DNA of 64,000 nt from Acanthamoeba lenticulata (taxonomy: Eukaryota > Discosea > Longamoebia > Acanthamoebidae): assembly GCA_002179805.1 (NCBI GenBank), contig NAVB01000211.1, forward strand, positions 179,710-243,709, given 5' to 3'. Shown in pieces: positions 12,819 through 23,954 of the stretch. The notes under the pieces were generated by a model that saw nothing but the letters and a program-made list of their open reading frames with translations, had not been told where the DNA came from and ran no database searches. The position numbers and the translations under genes were made by a program. How positions within the stretch are numbered: the stretch's first letter is position 1; the number at the start of each line of letters is the position of its first letter.

Positions 12819-14381
12819 CTACTGGGCTTCGGCCATCACTTGGGTCAGGGTTCCCGCAAGGCACAGCTCGTAGGTCATCTGCTTGACGAACAGATCCGCC
12901 AGCAGCAGCGCCGCCACTTCGCCCTCTGCGACAGTCAACGCCCCGACTTTGGTTGGACGAACGGGACCAGCGAGCGCCAGCTTGGCTGCAGTCTTCTTGC
13001 ACTGCTGCTCTTCCTCTTCGCCTTGGCGCGGTCTCGGTCGAAGCCTTGCTGTTCCAGGAGTGGATGGGAAGGATGGGCACCCAAGCATCTCCTCGAGCAC
13101 GAGCGAAGGTGACTGCTGAGGCGAACACGAGGGCGTAGAGGGACGACGCTTCGCAGGAGCAAGAGGCTGCGGTGGCGGTGACGAGGAAGAGTTCGGAGAG
13201 GAAGGGAGCAAGCTGTTGGTAAACTGGCCAAGAGAGGCCATGAGAGTTACTCGGAAGCTGGCCCGATCGGCAGAGCACTTCTCCGACGCTGAAGGAGCGC
13301 TCATCAGAGTGGGGCTTGCGGCTGGCGAGGGAAGGTCGATCATGGTCCATGTAGCGCTGCGCTTCGTCCTTCGGAGCCGGGCGACGTCGACCTTGCCATG
13401 GAGAAGCTGATGAGCGAGATCCCACAGGTGATTCATTTCCATCACTAGCCGCGCGGCCGCCTGCAGTTCATCTCCTCGCTCGCGACTGTATACGTCCTGC
13501 CTCCTCTGGCGCACAAGGTCACTCTCCTTCTTGCTACGTCGCTTATTCACCTTCTCCTTCTTGTTACCCGGATCGTTGATCGGGGAGGTCTTGTTGGCGT
13601 CGCGGTAGGCCAGCAGTAGGGCAGACTGCCAGCGAGCTCGAGACGAGGACGTAGCGGCAGAGCCGACAAAGTACTTGCTCACCTCGAACTGCTCGAGTTG
13701 CTCGCGCCACTCGAGGACCTGTTCTTCGTCTACAAGCTCTGCGCTTTTCTCCTTCTTCTTGCCGCTGCTCGCCTTCTTCCGCGAGCCGAACAGGTGCTTG
13801 AAGTAGTCCTTTTCATCTTTTGATGGCCGAACGTGCTTCTTCAGAGCTCGCTGCAGCTTAGAAGGAGCAAATGTCGACGGAGATGAGGAAGGTGAAGAGG
13901 GCGGTGATGGAGTAAAGGAAGAGAAGAGGGAGAAGGACGGAGAAGACGTAGTGGGCGAAGAGTTGAGCAGGCGCGAGATGGTGGGTGAGGCAGGAGGCGA
14001 CACGAAAAGGGAAGAGAAGGAAGAGTGGGCCGAGAGAGAAGAAGAAGGAAGGGGGAGCACAGCGTGCAGATGTGCTTCTAGCATTTCAACCGCAGCTTGC
14101 GCCGCTGACGGTTCCTCACATCCTGTCTCCGCCTCTCGACGGCTGTTGGGTGAGCCGAACATGGGCGGTTTGCTCTGCTGCTTGAGGGTGGGCGAGTTCG
14201 TTGGCGAGACCGCCAGCCGGCGCGGCATGAGCCGCGAGGGCGAGGGCGGGCAGGTTGTAAAGTCGTGGCGACGCGCGAACAAGGCCAGTTGCTCTTCCAT
14301 GCTTGGCGGCAGTGCTGCTTTGACGCCCAACAGAGCATTCCTCGCGCCTGGAGGCTGATGCGGTGCTGCAGCCAACGACAT
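12819..14381 (-). CDS. Unknown Ser/Pro-rich protein
   Basis: A single uninterrupted frame of about 520 codons, unusual in a neighbourhood of many-intron genes. The start is the first ATG in frame (14381, MSLAAAPHQPPGARN); the frame stays open upstream to about 14582 without another ATG, so a further 5' exon is possible. The N-terminal half is Ser/Pro low complexity with repeated SPTxSP-like phosphosite motifs. The middle (about 13870-13680) is basic and ordered, with KDEKDYFKHLFGSRKKA and LEWREQLEQFEVSKYFVG. Later blocks include MNHLWDLAHQLLHGK and, at the very C-terminus, LFVKQMTYELCLAGTL. The ordered blocks resemble no family I can name. It may be a phosphorylated regulator or scaffold, but no function is claimed. 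Confidence 0.72.
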   Translation of the reverse strand: MSLAAAPHQPPGARNALLGVKAALPPSMEEQLALFARRHDFTTCPPSPSRLMPRRLAVSPTNSPTLKQQSKPPMFGSPNSRREAETGCEEPSAAQAAVEMLEAHLHAVLPLPSSSLSAHSSFSSLFVSPPASPTISRLLNSSPTTSSPSFSLFSSFTPSPPSSPSSSPSTFAPSKLQRALKKHVRPSKDEKDYFKHLFGSRKKASSGKKKEKSAELVDEEQVLEWREQLEQFEVSKYFVGSAATSSSRARWQSALLLAYRDANKTSPINDPGNKKEKVNKRRSKKESDLVRQRRQDVYSRERGDELQAAARLVMEMNHLWDLAHQLLHGKVDVARLRRTKRSATWTMIDLPSPAASPTLMSAPSASEKCSADRASFRVTLMASLGQFTNSLLPSSPNSSSSPPPQPLAPAKRRPSTPSCSPQQSPSLVLEEMLGCPSFPSTPGTARLRPRPRQGEEEEQQCKKTAAKLALAGPVRPTKVGALTVAEGEVAALLLADLFVKQMTYELCLAGTLTQVMAEAQ

Positions 14382-15080
14382 CTGAGCGAATGCTGGAGCT
14401 GGGGCTAGAGTAGTGGGGCTGGCGCGCTGGTTCCTTGCCTGCTTCTGTGGACGTACACAGAGAGAAAGCGCGGGAGGTTCAGAGGTGGATATGAGTAGAG
14501 GCCGGGAAGTTGACGATCCTGCGGACGTCACTCGCCGTCCCCTATGCGGCTGCAGTCCACAGCACGTTGCCCGGCCGACCACAACATTCCGGTCCTCCGT
14601 AGAGACAAGTCAGACATCACCTAGCTCAACCGTACGACCACCGCCATTCGTTTCGCTTTTTGTAAAGAAGAATGAAACATTTAGCGAAAGTTTTGCGAAG
14701 AGGTACCAAAAGCCGGTCGAAAACTGGCGTCAGTTGACGCAACGCACGCGCGTTTGGCTCTCGGCGAGAGTCGTGAGTTCTTCCAGATCGACGAAGTCCA
14801 CACGCCGGCGTCAGCCCAACCCTTAAGTCACCACGAAAGCGGCAGCAGCGAGAAGGTATTACCGCCCCATCTCGGCGCGAGTCGTTGTTGGAAGGGGCCA
14901 CTTGTGCGTTGGTGCCAACACTTGTTTTCGCGTCCGAACGCGTCTGCTTCACTCCGTAACGCAACGCTCAGGTGTACCGCGCTGGCTCCACCAATCACTC
15001 TGCACTTATTCATCTGGCCCATCTTTCTGAGCATTGCGCTCACTGTCTTCTTTTTCTGGGCTGCACCACCCACAGTCGAC
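14382..15080. other. Spacer upstream of glyoxalase II
   Basis: About 700 bases between two divergent genes. The glyoxalase frame is open back to 14754, but the predicted peptide there has no convincing targeting sequence. Several GCGC/GACGCA repeats occur, no TATA box, and nothing else is recognised. Confidence 0.4.
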
Positions 15081-16012
15081 ATGACCACCTACCGAGTTGT
15101 GCCCGTGCCTGTGCTATCCGACAACTACGGTGCGCATGTTCTACCCCTCCGCACCGATGATGCGATTGAAGGTTCATCTATTGCCTTGACACACAGCCTA
15201 CCTGCTCATCGATGAGCGCGACAAGATCGCGGCGGCGGTCGACCCCGTCGAACCAAAGAAGGTGCTGGAGGCTGCAGAGAAGGAGGGCGTGTCCATCAAG
15301 GCCATCTACACGACGCACCACCACTGGGACCACGCCGGTGGCAACGAAGAGCTCCTCAAGTCCCTCCCCCCGGGCACCCCCGTCTATGGCGGCGACGACC
15401 GCAGTGCGTCCCGCCGTGCCCCCTACTCTTGCGTGCGCCAATCAGCAATGCTGACGCTTGGGCTCGGCGGGTCGGTCAGTTCCGGGGCTCACCCACAAGT
15501 TGAAGAACAACGAGGAATTGCAACTGGGCAGCACCGAAGTGGAGGTGCTCTTCGCGCCGTGCCACACGGCCGGCCACGTCCTCTACCTTGCCGGCAACCA
15601 CAGGGCGCCGTACGCGCTGTTCAGCGGTGACACCCTGTTCATCGCCGGCTGCGGCCGGTTCTTCGAGGGCACGGCTCAGCAGATGCACCGCGCCCTGCGT
15701 GAGGTCTGCGCGCAGCTGCCCAACAACACGCAGGTCTGGTGCGGCCACGAGTACACCGTCAAGAACCTCCAGTTTGCGCTCTCTGTTGAGAAGGACAACG
15801 AAGACGTCAAGGCCAAGCTGCGGTGGGCCGAGGAGCGGAGGAGCCAGGACCCGCCACAGCCGACCATCCCGTCCACGATCGGCGACGAGCTCAAGTACAA
15901 CCCATTCATGCGCGTCCACAGACCAGAGCTCAAGCGGGCGCTGGGCTTGGAGCCGGAGGCCGACCCGGTCGAAATCATGATGCAGCTGCGCCACATGAAG
16001 GACAAGTTTTGA
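15081..16012 (+). CDS. Hydroxyacylglutathione hydrolase (glyoxalase II)
   Basis: Hydrolyses S-lactoylglutathione to lactate and glutathione in methylglyoxal detoxification. Exon 1 is 15081-15129 ([16 protein letters not shown]); the first intron ends at 15196 and the phase-1 join restores SDNYAYLLIDE, a family hallmark. The metallo-beta-lactamase motif [10 protein letters not shown] (about 15310) supplies the zinc ligands. Later ligands are in [13 protein letters not shown] (about 15560), [17 protein letters not shown] (about 15625) and [14 protein letters not shown] (about 15740). The C-terminal helical domain ends HMKDKF, TGA 16010-16012. Starting at 15081 gives a cytosolic form. A second short intron lies near 15400-15475. 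Confidence 0.95.
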
Positions 16013-16077
16013 GCCGACACAAAACAAATAAAACAATTAAATAAAATAATAAAATACCAGGAACAAATTATGCCAAC

Positions 16078-16089
16078 TTTGGCGCCAAA
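16078..16089. promoter_or_regulatory. Perfect E2F-like palindrome
   Basis: The 12-mer TTTGGCGCCAAA is a perfect palindrome matching the E2F consensus on both strands. It lies just after an AT-rich tract with AATAAA signals that likely ends the glyoxalase II transcript, and about 250 bp before the proposed start of the UBR-PHD-kinase gene. Function is inference. Confidence 0.4.
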
Positions 16090-16181
16090 ACCAACGAGTT
16101 GCTGGCCAGCGGCAACGGGTTTCGGGCGCCAGACAAAACACACAACACACAGATGCAGGTACTTTTCATAGCTCACGAACG

Positions 16182-16442
16182 TTATGCAAACAATCTAATC
16201 CACTTTGGTAGGAGGATTGGGCCGCTCTTGGCCGGAAGGCACTTCAACTGGGAGGGCACGAGCTGCACCACTTTGTGCTTGCAGCTTCCTGCTTCTTGGC
16301 GGAGCTTGTTTGCCGCAACGCTGCCAAAGACGAGGATGCAAATGGTGAAAAAGAGCAGGAGGTAAGTGCGGTCCAGGTCCGCGCTGCTCTGCGCGCGGCA
16401 GTGAAGGCCCACAAGCGGTTCTCGGGTGCGCTCTTGCCTCAA
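16182..16442 (-). CDS. Possible small single-pass membrane protein
   Basis: The frame has strong GC3 bias like real genes here. It contains the hydrophobic stretch TYLLLFFTICILVFGSVAA, followed by a Cys/Lys-rich tail (KLRQEAGSCKHKVVQLVPSQ) and ends KWIRLFA at TAA 16182-16184. No in-frame ATG is seen before an upstream stop near 16470, so if real it needs an additional 5' exon. It overlaps, antisense, the proposed first exon of the downstream kinase gene; both cannot be fully right as drawn. Family unknown. Confidence 0.3.
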   Translation of the reverse strand: MRQERTREPLVGLHCRAQSSADLDRTYLLLFFTICILVFGSVAANKLRQEAGSCKHKVVQLVPSQLKCLPAKSGPILLPKWIRLFA

Positions 16443-19400
16443 AAACCACCCCTCAAGCTTGAAGTTTAGTCATATAACCTCCTCCACAAACCACAGAAAA
16501 GAGCAGTTGGAAGGATGCCAAGGGTGCTGCTTCGTCGCAGTGCACAGCGCGTTGCGGGTTTGCTACCGAGCAGCCGTTGTACGTCTGCACTCGCTGCAGC
16601 GACGTTGCCGACGAAGATACTGCTGTGGCTGTCGTTTGCGGTGCCTGTGCCCGACGGTGCCACCGGCACCAGGAACAGCTCAACAAGAAAAGCGGCCTTC
16701 CGCGCCACCTTCTTCCCCTCGCTCCGTCCAAGCGCAACCTCATGTGCGTTCCTCACATTCCGTTTTTTCTACTTTTGAAGTGAAGCTCTTTGGGGACTGA
16801 TTAACTTACTCCTGTTTTGCAGCTGCGAATGTGGCACGACCAAGTTTGCGGGTGAGTTGCCTCACTGTGTGAGCATCGCATACGGCCTGGCATGGATGAA
16901 CTGACGTGTCAATGGCAGGCGCAAAGCAGGAGGAGTGCCTGCTGGGCGAGGAAGACCGGAAGCGAGAGCTGGCGTGGCTAAATGCTCCCGACCGGAGCTT
17001 CACTCTGGCCTTCTGTACGCCCAAATGCACTGAAGGGAACCAGGTCAAGCCCGGACACTGCTGGGACGACAAGGACGAGCTCGTGGCTTGCACCTACTGT
17101 TGTACCCCGTTTCATGCAGGCTGCGTGGTGCGCTTTCTTGTCAATCTTCAGACACCACGTGCCTGCCCCAGTTAACCGACGAGGGGAACGGACACAGGAG
17201 AACGAAAACGACAAAGAGGTGTTTGTGTGCAATTCTTGCCTGGAGGAGCGAGTGCCACATCTTCGGGCTTATCTCAGCTCGCCGCATGGAGATGATCACG
17301 GTTTGCTCGCCCTTCCCCCTAAATGCCCTTTTGTTGTGTACTCTGATCGGGTTGTTTATATGCCACAGGACCGCGAGTCTTGGGCCGGAGCTGCCTTGGA
17401 GGCTGCTTCCTCATCGCGTCGTGGCGCCAAGAGATCATCAAGGACGAACAGGAAGTGGGGCGACGTGCCACCGAGGCTAGCCGGTGCGGGCTGCAGCCGC
17501 TCGCTACGGTCTTGGCTTCAATCGTAGAATCTGAGCCAAACGAAGAAGAATCCGACAGCGATGATGATGACGACGAAGCGGACAGCGGCCTCAATTGGAT
17601 TGAGGTCGCGGGCGACGCAGCTGAGCTTCTCACACTGCTCGTCAAGGAGGCCACCGAAGACTACGCAGACTACATCAAGCAGGTCCGGCGCGAGGCGCAC
17701 CGGGCCGGCCTGACCAAATCACTCCTCGCACTGCTCTCCCGCTGCCACTCGCTTCTCCTCCCATCGGGTCGGAGGTCCGCCTTGACCAAGAAGCAGCGGC
17801 AGAAGCAAAGGGCAAAGGAAGAAGCGGTCCGCAAGCTGGCCACTGGCCTCTGCACGGCGCTTAGATGGAGTCTCCACGAAGACGGTTCGTTCTGCACCCG
17901 AGCTCGCTGGCCCCATGCACGTCACAAACATACAAACGAACGTCTTTCCTCTCCTCCTATCTGTTGCGCCCACAGAGGAAGCGCAGGACGCGATGGGCAA
18001 GGAGTCACTCGCGTTCACCCTGCTTGATTTGCTCACGCGCGAGGTGGACGACAATGAGGACTGCGACAAGGACAGCCTCGTCTTTGCTGCCGTCACCTGC
18101 CTGACGACAGGTCTCATGTGTTGTACGTGTTGTTCTTCCCTTCCCCCTCGTAGCGACCACCACGCTTATATTACAGGCCCGGTGGGGGTGCAGCGAGCAA
18201 GAGCCAGCAGCGCTTAGGGATGAACGCGGACAATGTCCGTCAGTTGTGGGAACTGATCGGCAGTTGCCGATGCGACGACGCCAAGGCGGGGGTGATGGTC
18301 TACCTCCTCTACGTGTACTCGTGCACGGTCCCCTTCTTCTCTGATGGTGCCCTTTCCCTTCCTCTCCTGGCGCGTGAGCGTTCTCTCCTCTGGAGGTCCT
18401 TCAGCTTATTTTCTTTCTTCTGCTGTTCAGAGTTGAAGGACGAGATGACGGACAAGGCCAAGGTGAGCCAGCTGCTCGAGATCATCACCGACTCGAACGG
18501 CTCGAGCGTGGGCTTGCACGCCGCCCGCGCGCTGGCGCACCTGGCTCGGCGCAATCGTATGTCTTCTTCCTCTTCTTCTTCTTCTTCTTCTCCGCACTCG
18601 CTAACTCGGTTCAACACAACAACCAGCAAACACGCAGCGAGTTATTCGGCGCGAGGACGGCGTCGAGCAGCTGGCCAAGCTGTTTGTCTCGCTCCGACCC
18701 GGCTCCTCCAAAGGCGCCGACTCGAGCAAGACCGCGCACGCGGTCCTCATCTTGTTGCTGACTCTGTGCGAGGACGACAAGTGCGCCGCTCGACTGCTGG
18801 CCGAGCACAAGCTGACAAAGACGCTCGAGCGTCTGCGCAAGGACGACGACGCCCCGTTCCCCCTGCGGCTGTGCGCCAACGAGATTCTTGGGTCGATCCG
18901 TCCGCCAGCCAAGAAGAAGAAGAAGAAGGCCCGCCGAAGCGGCAGGTGTGTTGCTGCAGCGTGGTCACATGTCTGTCTGGCTCTTACATGATTCTAACAA
19001 TTTGCTCTTGCGTCTGTGTAGGAAGGGTTCGTCGTCCTCGAGCAGCTCGAGCAGCGAGGATGAGGACGATCAGAAAGATGCGTCTGAGCTGAGAACTCGG
19101 GGGCACGGCAACTTCCCTTCGCCACCGCTCTTTGACAAGCTGGGCCTGCTCGGCCGCGGAGCCTTTGCTAAAGTGTATAAAGGTTCGTCCGTGCCGCCAC
19201 CGTCCCTTGTCTCGCTCTTCTCTCTCTTTCTCTCTCTTTTCAAATCCTCATCATCGAGGATTTGAATGGCTGCAGTCCGAGTGCCGTCGCGTTCCCCGGA
19301 TGCGCTCTACGCGCTGAAGCAAATCCAGATGTGGAGCAGATACGCGTACGTTGATGGCCCTCTGTCACGCCGCTTCCCACAACGCCTTGCCTCATTCGTG

Positions 19401-19860
19401 TGCGTTGTTGGTTGCATATGTGTGGCGCAGAGACCCGTTCTACTTCTATACCGAAGCCCAGATCCTCAAGTACATACGTCGCCAAGCACAGCCACTGCTC
19501 GGTCCCGTCCTGGTTCTCATCGTTCTCATCGTTCTCTCTTCTCATCTACTTATCCAGGGAGGTGAAGCACGAGAACGTGATCGCGACGCATGGCATCTAC
19601 CAGGACCACAACTCGATGTACTTCCTGCAGGACCTTATGGACACCACGTTGGACAGCTTCATCCACTCCACAGCCGCGGCAGGCGATAAAGTGCGGACTT
19701 GTGTTGAATCAAGCTCTTCATGATTGTGGCCTCACTGACTGACGCGTCCGTCCACACATCGGTGACAAACACACAGAGCCCGCTTCCGCTGCCGTTCCTG
19801 TTGGACCTGTGCTTGGGGATTGCCCGCGGGATGGACCACCTCCACACCCGATCGCACCCG

Positions 19861-19893
<33 letters not shown>

Positions 19894-21100
19894 CTGTGCG
19901 TGCGCCCGCCGTTCGTCCTCGACATTCTCATTCTCACTCATCTTGACCAACAGGCTCAAGCTCGAGCAGAAGCCGTCCGGGCCGGCGGTCAAGCTGCAGG
20001 AGCTCAAGATCACCGACTTTGGTTCGATACTCCTCATAAAGTCGTTGGTTGTCGGTGTGGCCCAGAGAGACACACACAGTGCAGCTCACACTGTGCTGCG
20101 GCATGACGGCGGAGCAGGAGTGAGCCGCTTTCTGGACAACCCACACACGGACGCCGAACGGCCGATGACGCGGGGCATGGGTACCAGCGGCTACATGAGC
20201 CCCGAAATGGCTACGGGCATGCGCATGGTGAACGACGACCTGTGGCTCAAGTCTGACGGTACGCGACTCCACAACAGCAACAGCAACAGTAACAGCAACA
20301 ACAAGCCGTCCCTTCTCGCCTGACACCACACGCTGGGCCACTCGTGCGTACACAGTGTGGAGCTTTGGCATTATCCTGGGCGAGCTTCTCTCGCGGAGGA
20401 AGCCCTACCACGGCAAGCTCACCAACGAGGTGGAGTCCATCATCGAGAATGTGACGGTGGCCGTACGCGACTTTGGCAAGAAGCGCAAGCAGCAGACCAC
20501 CAAAGGCGCCGCCCAGCCCGCAGAGCCCTTCCACGAGTCGCAATTCCCTGGCGTGCCGCCCCGGGAGCTGGTCGAGCTCATGAAGCGGTGTCTTTCGCTC
20601 GTCATCAGCGCTCGGCCGACCTTTCGGTACGCATAAGACACTTGCCGTTGGGGCTTCCAAGCCACCTTTTTTCTCATGTATCGTGGTGGCGGGCATCGTG
20701 ACACCAATCACGTTCCTGTAGGGAGGTGATCGAGGTGCTGGAGGAACTCAAGCAGTCGCTGCCCACAACCACAGACAAGACTTGTGGGGAGGCAGCGCTC
20801 GAGATCAAGCCCAAGCGCGTGGCTCGACGGAGGGCGAAGCAACCGCCTACGGCCGAAGCTACCGCGCCGACTCTGCTGCCGCTGGCCACCACCGACAGCA
20901 GGCCGACCGCCGAAGTGCGGCCGGCGGAGCAGCAACAGACGCAAGTCAAGCGCATGGCCCGGCGAAGGAACAGGCCCGCAGTGCTCAAGAGCGTCGTTGC
21001 TCCTACGGTGGCTTGTACAGTGGACGACGAGGAAGAAGATGCTGCGGACAAGGAGAATGTGAAGCCATTGGCCAACAAGCTGAAGAAGATGCGCTTGTGA
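16336..21100 (+). CDS. UBR-box/PHD-finger protein fused to a helical-repeat region and a protein kinase
   Basis: The N-terminal part matches UBR7-type E3 ligases. A UBR zinc box runs from CTARCGFATEQPLYVC to LMCECGTTKFAG (16540-16850). A PHD finger follows, with FCTPKC, LVACTYC, HAGC and VFVCNSC (17010-17240) and the UBR7-like ERVPHLRAYL. The intron at about 17304-17368 joins in phase 1 straight into an acidic/basic linker, so the frame continues rather than stopping. ARM-like helical segments follow (17600-18900, e.g. LHAARALAHLARRN, ALRWSLHED). After a Ser/Lys linker comes a full kinase: GRGAFAKVYK (19150), YALKQI (19310), EVKHENVIATHG, VHRDLKPEN (19865), ITDFG (20010), GTSGYMSPEMA (20180), VWSFGIILGELL (20355) and a C-lobe ending SARPTFR. 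The basic tail ends KLKKMRL at 21100. The start (MQMVKKSR) is a weak guess. Two separate genes remain possible, but no stop or new ATG demands it. Confidence 0.68.
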
Positions 21101-21153
21101 TCCATCAACAACAAGGCTTTCGTTTCTTTATCGTTCTCTTTGTTTAACAAAAA

Positions 21154-23757
21154 TCAGGTCTGCTGCTGGGCCGTCCTGTGCAGCGTGTGTCTGACCTTGA
21201 GCACTTGGTGGAAGAAGGACTCAAGACGGACCTCGAGCGCAGCAGCCGCCGCCGCTTCGTCGGCGGTCTCTTCAGAGGCAGCGGCGCCGGAAGACGTGAT
21301 GAACTCCACTTCGGTTTCGCACTTGTGGTTATGCTCATCGGTGCCAAACGCGATTTCGTGTACGCGAGTCGAGCGGGCGAAACAGTCGTCGTCGAGGCGG
21401 TAGATCACGTCGGTCTTCTTGCGCAGGAACAACGCATGGAAGCGACGAAGATGCTTTTGCGACGCTGCCTGAAGCGAGCCGCCCTCCTCCTTGTCTTTGT
21501 CCTCGTCCTTGTCCTCGTTGTCACCCTCCGCGGCGTCGCCTTGAGTCTGGTCGGCACTCGACGACTGCTCAAAGGTGAGATACTCGTTTTCGTGTTCGCT
21601 TTCGCTTTCGCTTTCGCTCTTGCGATGGTGGCAGCGAATGCTGCGCACAAACTCGTACATGGGCTCAGTCAGATCCACGCTGCGCTGAGCGTCAAGGCAG
21701 AGGCGCACGTCGGGCGCCTCCGTCGGGAACATGTAGTCGCACACCATCACCTTGATGGGGACCATCAACACCTGCACAAGCGCGCCAGATCATAATCAGC
21801 TCCTCTCGAGCACCACCATCACACTTGGTGACAATAAGCAGCACCTTGATCAGCTTGAAATGACCGTCGGGGGTCTTCTCCATGGTCATCGACAGGGGCA
21901 GATGGCCAACCTCGTCCCACACCTTGAACTCGTAGACTTCCTGGTGCTGTACGCTCGCACAAACATGTATACATTGGATACTGAGCCCATGGCTGCAACA
22001 CTGGCGGGAATGCATCAGATGTGCCGCCGCACCTCTGGCTTGCTCCCCTCGGCCAGCAGCTCGGCCAGGCTCGCCTCCTCGGTTCTGCAGCAGCAACAGT
22101 GAATCGGGTTTTTGTATGCAAAAAAAAACGTCTGAAAATCAAAGCAAAAGAGAGGGGGGACGCACATGGTGACGAAGCGGGACGTGCAGCGTTCGCGTAC
22201 GATGGGTTCCATGACGGAGAGGGGGTGTGGCTTGTTGGCCGGCACAGTCAACTGGCCCCGCGCACGGAACGTGATCTGCCCGAGCCGCGCCACCAGCCGC
22301 ACTTTACCTGCAAGCTCGTCGCATGAGTCGACGGCCATGCGGGGGCGAAGGACGAGGGAGCGAAGGCAGCAAGGAAGGCAGCACAGCACGGTACCGGGGA
22401 AGCCCTTGAGGCGGAGGACATGACGGGCGAAGCGGTACGCCGTGGCTGCCCTTTCCCCACGCGCGGGCGTGACCTGCCCGAGGTTGAGAGCCCGCATGCG
22501 GCCCACGAGATCAGCCTCTTCTTTCTGCACGACGCCCCAACGGTCAGTTCTTGACGCAAACCAAACAAAAGAATTCAATAATAATAGGCGACCTCGTCAG
22601 CAGTCTCTACACGGCGAAGCGAGTAGGTATCGGAGGGCCCCAAGAGGTGCGAGACGCTGGCCGGCACGAATTGGATCAGGTCTTGAGGGCCTACTTCGAC
22701 ATCGAGAATGAGGTAGTCTTCTTCCGAGCGGGCCCTGGTCATGCCGCCCGACTGCACGTCCCCAGGAGGACCTCGTCACAAACTAAGACCAGGAGATTCC
22801 AGCTTGCAAGAGGGGCGAGTTGAGGGGCGCACAGCGATGTAGAAGATCTGCTGTTTGGCCTTTTCGATGGCCTCTGGCGTGCCGGTGATGGTGAAGCTGA
22901 TGAGTTCGGGGTTCAGGGGCTGCCTGTACTGCTTCGAGATCTCGACGCCCGCCAAAGCCCTAGTCACAGAGATGAGAGACGAGCGAGGCGCGGGAGGGGC
23001 CAAACTCAGTGTAGAGCAAGACGCACGCGACGCGCTCAATGTTCTTGCCATGCTTGCCGAGTACGACTCCACACTGCTCCTGTGGCACCGACACCGAGAG
23101 GGAGATCTCGTCACCGCGGCGCCTTACATGGCCTCGCCCGTAGGAATCGGAAGCTTGACGTCCTCCTCGGCCATAATGCTGGGGAGCGTAGCGGGACGAG
23201 TCCCTCGAGCCACCGCTGTACTCTCTGCCGCCGCGACCACCGTAGGACGAGTCCCGGCTGCCATAACGCGACTCACGGTCCTCGAAGGATTGAGAAGCGC
23301 CACCGCCATAGCGGGCGTTGTTATCGCGCGAGCTGCTGGCACCGCCATATTGCGAGCCGCTGCTGGGCTGGTAGCTGCGGCCCCCGCCCTGACGCGGAGC
23401 GCTGTCGCTGCTTTGCGAGCTGCGGTCGTCGCTGCGCCAGCTACTGCCGCCGCTGCTGTAGCGCGAGTCACGATCACCGGTGCTGTTGTACCGGCTACCT
23501 CCACCATACGGCGCATCGTGCCCGCGGGCGTAGCCCCTGCCCCGACCGCCATAGGAGCGCTCCTCACGGTAGCTGCTTTGAGCATCTTTTTCCCCATCAT
23601 TTCCCCTGGAGCTCCTTTGCCCACTACCGTAGTCCTCACGGGGCCCCCTTCGTCCGCCCCCGCCGTAGCCGTTGCGCTCCCCTCCTCGAGAGCCCTCTCG
23701 ATCGTCGCGCCATGCGTTGTCCCGTCTGCTCTGCTGCGCGGTGTCGCCTTCTTCCAT
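21154..23757 (-). CDS. RG/SR-rich RNA-binding-like protein with a possible KH domain
   Basis: Starts at 23757 (MEEGDTAQQSRRDNAWRDD). The first ~215 residues are an RGG/YGG/DSR-rich disordered region, typical of RNA-binding and condensate-forming proteins. A KH-like fold follows, with VPQEQCGVVLGKHGKNIERV (GxxG-type loop, about 23060) and, after an intron, FTITGTPEAIEKAKQQI (about 22870). The C-terminal half contains ordered blocks (EEDYLILDVEVGPQDLIQFV, WDEVGHLPLSMTMEKT, VPIKVMVCDYMFPTE), an acidic stretch with an alternating Ser-Glu run encoded near 21600, and an Ala-rich end; TGA at 21154-21156. It ends only 53 bp from the convergent kinase gene. Function beyond probable nucleic-acid binding is not known; the C-terminal blocks are unfamiliar. 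Confidence 0.66.
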
Positions 23758-23954
23758 GGCGTTTCAATCTACGCTCCAATCTTCGCCCACGCTCTTTCTC
23801 TTGCCTTTGATTCTATGGCCAAGTTAACTTCGCATATTTGGCATTCTTCGAAAAGTTTGGTAAAAAGAGCGAATTACTTTATTGCTGCCACGACAGCAAG
23901 GCTTCGGCTGTGTTATCTTCTCGGCAGCTTCACGCCAACACAAACCACAACACC

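Noticed and set aside
21590..21622. TTTCGC tandem repeat as a possible microsatellite
   Set aside because: It is coding: on the minus strand it encodes the alternating Ser-Glu run of the RG-rich protein.
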